Shown here: piece after piece, positions 4,002 through 8,106 of the stretch
Layout: each line of letters begins with the position of its first letter
Numbering within the stretch: the stretch's first letter is position 1
NCBI GenBank assembly: GCA_014859755.1
Contig: JACUTO010000064.1
Location: forward strand, 1-8,106
Direction: 5' to 3'
DNA from: Candidatus Bathyarchaeota archaeon
GTDB lineage: Archaea > Thermoproteota > Bathyarchaeia > Bathyarchaeales > Bathyarchaeaceae
Length of the DNA stretch: 8,106 nt
The notes under the pieces: model-generated
Database searches by the model: none
What the model saw: the letters and a program-made list of their open reading frames with translations, nothing else
Told to the model about the DNA's origin: nothing
Position numbers and translations under genes: made by a program

Positions 4002-4352
4002 TTGGAGAGACTGGGTTATGTGAGGAAAGGTAGATACGAGGAAGTCGTGAGGGAGAGGGATAGTCTGAGGAGGAGCATCGCTGAGCTAGAGGACAAGATA
4101 AACGTGTTAGAGGCAGACAAGAACAGGTTGAAGAAGAGGGTTGAATTCCTCAAGATGGCAGTGCCAGCCATCACAAAGATCAGGAACATAGGACCAAGAA
4201 CCGCTCAAAGGCTTGAAGAAAGGGGGATCAAAAACATCATAGACCTGATTGAGGCCTCTCCTGAGAAGATAACTGAAGCAACAGGTTTACCAAAAGAAAG
4301 AGCCCTAAAACTGATCAAGAAAGCAACGAATCTTATCAAGAAACAAGCGTAG
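4002..4352 (+). CDS. Coiled-coil plus helix-hairpin-helix protein
   Basis: TTG start at 4002, seven bases after GGAGAG (3989-3994) and four bases after the previous stop; 116 residues. Residues about 12-50 are a charged coiled coil (VVRERDSLRRSIAELEDKIN), suggesting a dimer. Residues about 55-116 hold two helix-hairpin-helix motifs: ITKIRNIGPRTAQRLEERGI, with the I-G-P hairpin that contacts the DNA backbone, and TEATGLPKERALKLI. This is the HHH_5-type domain also seen in RadA/RecA-like and topoisomerase accessory regions. Non-specific DNA binding is likely; it has no nuclease or ATPase motif. Last gene of the operon starting near 3664. Confidence 0.8.
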   Translation: MERLGYVRKGRYEEVVRERDSLRRSIAELEDKINVLEADKNRLKKRVEFLKMAVPAITKIRNIGPRTAQRLEERGIKNIIDLIEASPEKITEATGLPKERALKLIKKATNLIKKQA

Positions 4353-4579
4353 TGGAAATCCAGATGTGGTTGTTTGTTTAAGAGTTAATCTAATGTTCTA
4401 GAAAAAAGGTAGGATGTTTAGTTTCTTGTGCTCTGAGTTCTTAATGAAATTCTTGCTTCCAATATTTACCTTTTTTCTTTGCATTCAAGCTCATCTTCAT
4501 CTTAGTTTTATGTTGACCCTGAAGATGTCTGCTGGAGGAACATTATCATATCCAGAGGCAAACCATTCTTATAGACCAT
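4353..4579. other. No convincing gene
   Basis: AT-rich space between convergent units. On the minus strand an ATG at 4579-4577 directly follows the AbrB stop in the same frame and gives 23 codons (MVYKNGLPLDMIMFL onward), followed by another 19-codon frame. On the plus strand a hydrophobic frame from 4414 runs antisense into AbrB and is judged accidental. No repeats of note. Confidence 0.4.
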
Positions 4580-4738
4580 TTAATGCCCGCTCTTCCTAAA
4601 ACAAACACGTTCCTTCCAGCCTTCCATTGTGAAGAAAACAGCTTCGTCACCTTGCTTTAGTTCTAGAAGTTCCCTAACTTCCTTCGGAATAGTAACCCTA
4701 AAATCTTGACGTACCTTCACAATAGCTAAAACAGCCAT
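4580..4738 (-). CDS. AbrB/MazE-type swapped-hairpin transcription regulator
   Basis: ATG at 4738-4736, stop TAA at 4582-4580, 52 residues. VKVRQDFRVTIPKEVRELL followed by K-Q-G-D-E-A-V-F is the SpoVT-AbrB swapped-hairpin fold: a strand, the conserved T-I-P-K-E-V-R turn, a helix, then G-D and a strand. Such proteins dimerise and bind DNA; many are antitoxins or transition-state regulators. A TATA sequence (TTTTTATAA, about 4756-4764) lies so close that the message is probably leaderless, which fits the lack of a ribosome-binding site. No toxin gene of recognisable type (PIN, MazF) follows, so a plain regulator is more likely than a toxin-antitoxin pair. Confidence 0.85.
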   Translation of the reverse strand: MAVLAIVKVRQDFRVTIPKEVRELLELKQGDEAVFFTMEGWKERVCFRKSGH

Positions 4739-4806
4739 CTACACATCAACCCGATTATAAAAAGAGTACGTTCCATAAAAAAATCCTCTTCTTCTGTAAA
4801 AAACAT
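4726..4806 (-). other. Open frame overlapping the AbrB start
   Basis: A minus-strand frame ends at TAG 4728-4726, 13 bases inside AbrB. From ATG 4806 it gives 26 residues (MFFTEEEDFFMERTLFI onward). Further upstream the same frame stays protein-like (KFFIDQYGPEPKVKVVIP) but has no start codon. A TATA-like CCTATTTATAGTC at 4881-4893 lies ahead. This may be the 3' end of a degraded gene in front of AbrB; weakly supported. Confidence 0.25.
4752..4764 (-). promoter_or_regulatory. TATA box for the AbrB gene
   Basis: Minus-strand CTTTTTATAATCG, about 20 bases from the ATG, implying a leaderless transcript. Confidence 0.5.
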
Positions 4807-4920
4807 AGGAATAACGACTTTAACTTTAGGTTCTGGACCATACTGGTCAATGAAAAATTTGGATAACAGAGATGGTAACTGACTATAAATAGGAAGAAAA
4901 AAGGTAGTATATAAGAGATA

Positions 4921-4949
4921 AAAAAAGAGAAAAGAAACTATTGTTTCTT
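4921..4949 (-). terminator. Hairpin plus T-run terminator after the KOW unit
   Basis: AAGAAAC (4932-4938) and GTTTCTT (4943-4949) form a perfect 7-pair stem with a 4-base loop. On the minus strand it is followed by TTTTCTCTTTTTTTATC. The stem overlaps the stop codon of the small downstream frame. A fitting terminator for the minus-strand unit started at 5314-5335. Confidence 0.6.
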
Positions 4950-5036
4950 GATTTCTTCTAGCAGTTCTTTTACTTTGTCCTCGATTTCGTTTAGCAGTAT
5001 TTTCATTTTGTGAAGGTCTTAAACCATGTTTTTCAT
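4938..5036 (-). pseudogene. Small coiled-coil gene with an internal stop
   Basis: ATG 5036 gives M-K-N-M-V, then TAA (5021-5019), then the same frame continues DLHKMKILLNEIEDKVKELL and EEIKKQ to TAG 4940-4938. The whole reads as one amphipathic helix with the stop in an E-like position, so one base change (GAA to TAA) may have broken it. The intact part could still be made from ATG 5006 as 22 residues. It is also in frame with the KOW gene, two codons after that gene's stop. Function unknown. Confidence 0.4.
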
Positions 5037-5042
5037 CTCCTT

Positions 5043-5261
5043 CTAGCTCAATTTCCTTATTCCACGCTCACTAAATTCTTGCAGGGGAATGTGTTTGCCA
5101 GACCTTTCGTCCTTCCCCAAATCGACAGTTATTCGATGCTTACCGAAATGAAACTTAGCAAGTCTTGATTGTTGATATGCTTCTCTAACTTTTGTTACTC
5201 TACCAGTCCTACCTCTATAATCGCCTTTAAGGACTTCTACAGTATCGCCTACTTTAAACAT
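5043..5261 (-). CDS. KOW/SH3-like domain protein
   Basis: ATG at 5261-5259, stop TAG at 5045-5043, 72 residues. The start MFKVGDTVEVLKGDYRGRTG followed by R-V-T-K-V is a KOW motif, the small barrel found in L24, L26e and NusG/Spt5 that binds RNA or ribosomal and transcription partners. The rest (FHFGKHRITVDLGKDERSG, and the basic end GIRKLS) completes the barrel. It is too short for L24 or Spt5 and is a stand-alone KOW protein. A ribosome-site-like GGAAGTGA precedes the ATG. The promoter is the 22-base element at 5314-5335 shared with the zinc ribbon at 1-136. Confidence 0.8.
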   Translation of the reverse strand: MFKVGDTVEVLKGDYRGRTGRVTKVREAYQQSRLAKFHFGKHRITVDLGKDERSGKHIPLQEFSERGIRKLS

Positions 5262-5313
5262 TCATTATCACTTCCTTTCTCCCTCTAATCATTAACACAT
5301 AACACATCATACC

Positions 5314-5335
5314 AAGTTGTACTAAAGATTTAAGA
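5314..5335 (-). promoter_or_regulatory. Promoter-like 22-base element, copy 2
   Basis: Identical over 22 bases to 202-223 and in the same orientation. Beyond the identical block an ATGAT also recurs at matching distance downstream. It lies 53 bases ahead of the KOW start. Confidence 0.55.
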
Positions 5336-5471
5336 AGACAGGCCACGCGACTGCTGCTGCTCACTAAATAAAACTCAATCCTATTTTACTTATGGCATAC
5401 ACCACCCGCACGATGCGAAGGATCTATTCTGAGAATTTAAACTGAGATTTAAACCTAATCTTCAGTGCTTT

Positions 5472-5482
5472 TGCGCATGCAT
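5472..5482. repeat. Alternating tract 10 (TGCGCATGCAT)
   Basis: Eleven alternating bases, 19 bases past the thermosome stop. Between here and 5336 I see only AT-rich sequence with a repeated ATTTAAAC (about 5436-5454) and no gene. Confidence 0.6.
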
Positions 5483-5500
5483 TACGAACCCTTCTCAGTC

Positions 5501-7132
5501 TTATTCTTCCCCTCTGGAGGGCATGCCTTCTGCCTTTGGTTTTGTTGCGGCGATCACGTCGTCGATTCTTAGGATCATGGAGGCTACTTCGGCTGCCGAC
5601 TTTAAGGCCTGCTGCTTGACCCGAACCGGTTCAATGACGCCCTGCTCTAGCATGTTCGTGATGTCGCCTGAAAAAACGTCGACGCCCATTGTATATCCTT
5701 TCTTTTTCTGGTGGGCTGACCTTAGGGCCACTAGTATGTCGATGGTGTTGAGGCCCGCGTTCTCTGCCAGGGTTTTTGGGATTGCCTCTGCGGAGTCGGC
5801 GAAGGCTTCGATGGCGAGTTGTTCTCTTCCTCCCACTTTTGTTGCGTAGTCGCGAATCTCTTTGGCTATCTCGGCTTCAACGGCTCCTCCGCCCGCAACG
5901 ACCTTGTTGTGTTCGATTACGTCTGCTACGACGGATAGGGCGTCGTGGATGGCCCTCTCAGCCTCGTCTATCATTTTCTCAAGGCCTGCACGAATTAGCA
6001 CTGAGACGGATTTTGGGTCCTTGCATTTCTCTACGAAGACCATTTTATCATCGCCGATTTTCCGTTCTTCCACCAGTCCAGCCTCTCCCAAATCTTTGGC
6101 TTTCAAGTCGTCTAGGTTGTTGATGATTCTCCCGCCTGTTGCCTTGGCCAGTTTTTCCATGTCAGATTCCTTGGCTCTTCTCGTGGCCATTATTCCCTCC
6201 TTGGCTAGGAGGTGTTGGGCTAGGTCGTCGATGCCCTTCTGGCAGATTAGCACGTTAGCGCCTGCCTTTTTAACTTTCTCCACCATGTCCTTGAGCATGC
6301 GTGTTTCTTGGTCTAGAAAGGCTTTCATTTGGGTGGGATCGCGTATTCTGATTTCGGCGCTGATCTCGGTCTTCTTCACTTCCAGAGCGGCGGTTATGAG
6401 GGCTATTTTGGCTTTCTCGACTCGCTTAGGCATGCCGGGGTGGACTACTTCTTTGTCTAGTATTATTCCTTGGATGAGCTCTGTGTCAGCTAGGCTTTTT
6501 CCCTCTTTCTTAATTATTTGGATGTTGTCGATGTCAGCAGTGTTTTTTTCGCCCCTCTGCTCGACGATCTGTTTCACGGCGTCGACGGCGATGTTCGCCA
6601 AGTGTTCTCTTGCTTCGCCCATCACCTTGCTCGCCATGGCGGTTACGGCGACCTTACGTAAAGTTTTCCGGTCCTCAATATCAACAGGGATTCCGATCTT
6701 TTGAAGAATCTCTTCGGCCTTCTGAAAGGCCTTTCTGTAGCCACTCACAATCATAGTTGGATGAATGTTTTGATCCAAAAGCGTCTCCGCCTTTCCTAGG
6801 AGTTCTCCAGCCAGGATCACGGCGGTGGTGGTTCCGTCGCCGACCATGTCATCTTGTGTCTTGGCCACCTCAACTATCATCTTAGCTGCTGGATGTTCTA
6901 CGTCAATCTCTTTTAGGATGGCAGCGCCATCGTTAGTTATCTTGATGTCACCCATGCTACTGATGAGCATCTTGTCCATGCCCCGCGGACCCAGAGTGGT
7001 TTTTACGGCTTCGGCAATAATTCTGGCCGCCATTATGTTGTTTCTCTGGGCCTCTTTTCCCCTACTTCGACCAGTTCCCTCCTTCAAAATGAGAACGGGC
7101 TGTCCCGTTTCCGTTGTTGTTAAATACGCCAC
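5501..7132 (-). CDS. thsA: Thermosome subunit (group II chaperonin)
   Basis: An ATP-driven cytoplasmic chaperonin that forms a double ring with a built-in lid and refolds proteins. Counting from the GTG at 7132, it is 543 residues, normal for the family. Visible landmarks are AYLTTTETGQPVLILKEG at the N-terminus, TLGPRGMDKML and KITNDGAAILKEIDVEHPAA (nucleotide site), VGDGTTT (about 97-103; the Asp is catalytic), the apical domain, then VVAGGGAVE, VFSGDITNML, and RIDDVIAATKP. The C-terminus ends MPSRGEE, without a Gly-Met tail. An ATG at 7147 would add five residues, but GGAGG (7145-7141) lies eight bases before the GTG and the family starts M-A-Y-L-T, so GTG is preferred. Whether it is the alpha, beta or another paralog cannot be told, so the symbol is provisional. 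Single-gene unit. Confidence 0.97.
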   Translation of the reverse strand: MAYLTTTETGQPVLILKEGTGRSRGKEAQRNNIMAARIIAEAVKTTLGPRGMDKMLISSMGDIKITNDGAAILKEIDVEHPAAKMIVEVAKTQDDMVGDGTTTAVILAGELLGKAETLLDQNIHPTMIVSGYRKAFQKAEEILQKIGIPVDIEDRKTLRKVAVTAMASKVMGEAREHLANIAVDAVKQIVEQRGEKNTADIDNIQIIKKEGKSLADTELIQGIILDKEVVHPGMPKRVEKAKIALITAALEVKKTEISAEIRIRDPTQMKAFLDQETRMLKDMVEKVKKAGANVLICQKGIDDLAQHLLAKEGIMATRRAKESDMEKLAKATGGRIINNLDDLKAKDLGEAGLVEERKIGDDKMVFVEKCKDPKSVSVLIRAGLEKMIDEAERAIHDALSVVADVIEHNKVVAGGGAVEAEIAKEIRDYATKVGGREQLAIEAFADSAEAIPKTLAENAGLNTIDILVALRSAHQKKKGYTMGVDVFSGDITNMLEQGVIEPVRVKQQALKSAAEVASMILRIDDVIAATKPKAEGMPSRGEE

Positions 7133-7140
7133 GAAAATTT

Positions 7141-7145
7141 CCTCC
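7141..7145 (-). promoter_or_regulatory. Ribosome-binding site deciding the thermosome start
   Basis: GGAGG, eight bases ahead of GTG 7132-7130. It lies inside the first codons of the longer ATG version, which itself has no such site. Confidence 0.75.
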
Positions 7146-7156
7146 ATTCCACTTAA

Positions 7157-7184
7157 GATTAAATCAAGTTTTGGATTAAATAAA
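7157..7184 (-). promoter_or_regulatory. Thermosome promoter with doubled ATTTAATC
   Basis: The minus strand reads TTTATTTAATCC at 7173-7184, a good TATA box that would start transcription near 7150-7155. The same ATTTAATC recurs at 7157-7164, close to the expected start site, so the second copy may be a regulator site or an alternative TATA. Confidence 0.5.
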
Positions 7185-7199
7185 CGTGCCTATTCTACC

Positions 7200-7211
7200 G
7201 AAAGCGCTTTC
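7200..7211. promoter_or_regulatory. 12-base palindrome upstream of the thermosome TATA
   Basis: GAAAGCGCTTTC is perfectly self-complementary and sits 16-27 bases upstream of the TATA box, where archaeal activators or BRE-side regulators bind. It differs from the alternating tracts (GAAA and TTTC arms) and is a candidate operator. Confidence 0.35.
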
Positions 7212-7248
7212 TAAATTTTGACCTCGTTCTTTCCTAGATGGCCCCTTA

Positions 7249-7545
7249 GTGCTTCGCAAGCAATTTCACAAGCAGAAATGTATCAAGAGGTTGGAAAGAA
7301 ACTCAAGCTCAAGTTACTTTAGGAAAATCCGTGTTATTGCTCCTAAGTATCTGCGGAAGTTTACATTTGACAAGATGATAGAGTTGGAGATTCCTGAAAG
7401 CGTTACTGATTTCATTGAAGGCCGTGTGCCTAAACGAATCGGAACTAAACACTACCTAGCCTTAGCGAGACAAAGCAGCAAATTCTATCCAAGATATGCG
7501 GAATATATAGATAGATTAAGTGAGAGACCGAAGGTAACAAAATAA
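7249..7545 (+). pseudogene. C-terminal stub of an archaeal tyrosine recombinase (integrase)
   Basis: From GTG 7249 there are 98 residues, with the frame open only back to 7222. VIAPKYLRKFTFDKMIELE corresponds to the region around the second catalytic arginine (H-x-x-R position, here K-Y-L-R). ESVTDFIEGRVPKRIGTKHY matches the archaeal integrase end with the nucleophile Tyr in K-H-Y, followed by LALARQSSKFYPRYAEYI. Integrases of this type are several times longer; the core-binding domain and the first catalytic Arg are absent. It is therefore a remnant, or the C-terminal half left when an element splits its integrase on insertion. No tRNA gene or direct repeat marking an attachment site is seen here. 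Confidence 0.75.
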
Positions 7546-7586
7546 AAGCTAAGCAGCCTGCATATAACAGAAAAGAGATCATAAAG

Positions 7587-7745
7587 ATGAGAACGGAAAA
7601 AGAAATCAGAGAACGATTAGATAAGCTTAAGAAAGAGAGATTAACCGAAGGACCATACATTGAAAAAGATGATATCGCATGGCATGCAACGAAGCAGACC
7701 CTCGAGTGGGTTCTTGAAGAAACGGAAACCCTGCTAACTTATTAA
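7587..7745 (+). CDS. 52-residue helical protein downstream of the integrase stub
   Basis: ATG at 7587, stop TAA at 7743-7745. It begins MRTEKEIRERLDKLKKERL and ends HATKQTLEWVLEETETLL: two charged helices with a central GPYIEKDDIAW. I recall archaeal short proteins of the form E-K-E-I-R-x-R-L with L-E-W-V-L near the end, often next to mobile genes, with no known function. It lies 41 bases after the integrase stub on the same strand and stops six bases before tract 11. Confidence 0.65.
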   Translation: MRTEKEIRERLDKLKKERLTEGPYIEKDDIAWHATKQTLEWVLEETETLLTY

Positions 7746-7751
7746 ATGGCA

Positions 7752-7763
7752 GCGCGCGCATGC
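7752..7763. repeat. Alternating tract 11 (GCGCGCGCATGC)
   Basis: Twelve alternating bases between the end of the plus gene (7745) and the end of the ZIP fragment (7784); a second GC-rich element GGCGGGCGCAT follows at 7770. Confidence 0.8.
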
Positions 7764-7783
7764 TAGTGTGGCGGGCGCATAAC

Positions 7784-7948
7784 TTAGCTTAATATTACAT
7801 CGACCATCAGAGCGAATATTATCCCCAGCAAGAGACTGACAGAGACGGTGTGTTTATACCCATACTCATGCGCTACCGGGATCAATTCGTCTGCCGTGAT
7901 GTAAGTCATCACTCCTGCTGCGAAGACAAGTGAAAAACCTACCAATGT
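7784..7948 (-). pseudogene. C-terminal fragment of a ZIP-family metal transporter
   Basis: The last 54 residues of a ZIP (ZupT/GufA-like) divalent-metal permease are present, ending at TAA 7786-7784. TLVGFSLVFAAGVMTYITAD followed by E-L-I-P-V-A-H-E matches the seventh membrane segment and its E-L-I-P-E-A-H signature. VSLLLGIIFALMVDVILS is the eighth. The first six segments, with the metal-site histidines, should continue to the right of 7950; instead the frame runs into a CGCGCGCGCG tract (A-R-A) and then into aspartate oxidase on the other strand. The preserved part is intact and undegraded, so the break is recent or artificial. Confidence 0.85.
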
Positions 7949-7949
7949 C

Positions 7950-7959
7950 CGCGCGCGCG
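7950..7959. repeat. Alternating tract 12 (CGCGCGCGCG) at a gene-gene fusion point
   Basis: A perfect 10-base palindrome. On each side a well conserved gene stops in mid-sequence. Confidence 0.95.
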
Positions 7960-7962
7960 AAA

Positions 7963-8106
7963 GAGTTAGCCCCTCGAGACATAGTTGCTAGAGCCATCGA
8001 TCAAGAGCTAAAGAAAAGCGGAGATAACTGCGTATTTCTAGACATATCTTTTAAGGATTCCCAGTTTGTGCGATCTAGGTTTCCAGGGATTTATGAGAAA
8101 TGTTTG
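7963..8106 (+). pseudogene. nadB: L-aspartate oxidase (NadB), middle segment only
   Basis: The frame reads ELAPRDIVARAIDQELKKSG, then CVFLDISFKD and RSRFPGIYEKCL, and runs off the right edge. L-A-P-R-D-x-V-A-R-A-I is the NadB signature near residue 285 of the E. coli enzyme, which oxidises aspartate to iminoaspartate in NAD synthesis; the following Y/F-L-D-I-S and R-F-P-x-I-Y-E also match. The FAD-binding first half is missing to the left, replaced by tract 12 and a reversed ZIP fragment. An ATG at 7945 is in frame through the tract (M-S-A-R-A-K-E-L) but such a product would lack the FAD site. The 3' end is beyond the window. Confidence 0.85.

Noticed and set aside
4414..4599. Plus-strand 61-codon hydrophobic frame, possible small membrane protein
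   Set aside because: It overlaps the AbrB 3' end in antisense and its hydrophobicity follows from T-rich DNA; no ribosome-binding site.
4580..4806. AbrB plus neighbour as a toxin-antitoxin pair
   Set aside because: Neither flanking frame shows a PIN, MazF or RelE-like sequence, and both are very short.
6290..6303. GCATGCGTG inside the thermosome as a thirteenth tract
   Set aside because: It is short, falls in conserved codons, and does not interrupt the protein.
5523..7214. Several long plus-strand frames opposite the thermosome (up to 280 codons)
   Set aside because: They are antisense shadows of a highly conserved, codon-biased gene; products are Ser/Ala/Arg-rich and match no family.
1..8106. 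tRNA or rRNA genes, including a tRNA attachment site for the integrase stub
   Set aside because: No T-arm sequence of the GGTTCRAATCC type on either strand and no rRNA-like stretch was found by eye.

Overview
The window looks archaeal. It carries a group II chaperonin (thermosome) subunit, ribosomal protein S17e, a KOW-domain protein, many very small zinc-ribbon and winged-helix proteins, TATA-type promoters about 25 bases ahead of several starts, and Shine-Dalgarno sites complementary to an archaeal 16S tail (GGTGA, AGGAGG, GGAGG). Protein style suggests a TACK-type lineage such as Bathyarchaeia, but that placement is inference from memory of the families.

Layout. Bases 1-430 hold two small minus-strand genes with their own promoters. 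Bases 480-3630 are a crowded mosaic of tiny genes and gene pieces on both strands: zinc ribbons, two winged-helix proteins, S17e, unknown small proteins, and the first of two copies of a C-x2-C-x7-C-x3-C protein with a shared YCWRQCPYN core; the second copy follows just past this block. The mosaic is punctuated by short GC-rich tracts of strictly alternating purine and pyrimidine (GCGCGC, GCATGC). Bases 3660-4352 are a compact plus-strand operon ending in a coiled-coil/helix-hairpin-helix protein. Bases 4580-5261 are minus-strand: an AbrB-type regulator and a KOW protein. Bases 5501-7132 are the thermosome on the minus strand, the one large gene. Bases 7249-7745 are the C-terminal stub of an archaeal tyrosine recombinase and a small helical protein. 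Bases 7784-8106 hold two truncated housekeeping genes, the last two membrane segments of a ZIP metal transporter and the middle of L-aspartate oxidase, facing apart from a CGCGCGCGCG tract.

The main point is that the alternating tracts often sit where genes are cut or fused. The clearest cases are the ZIP/NadB junction at 7950-7959, S17e whose first ten codons are a 31-base alternating tract, and the junctions at 1770-1788 and 2058-2069. Either this genome has a recombination or cassette-joining process that uses palindromic alternating DNA, or the contig contains systematic chimeric joins. Sequence alone cannot decide between these. Apart from the thermosome, no multi-gene pathway is complete here; the small genes look like nucleic-acid-binding or regulatory proteins.
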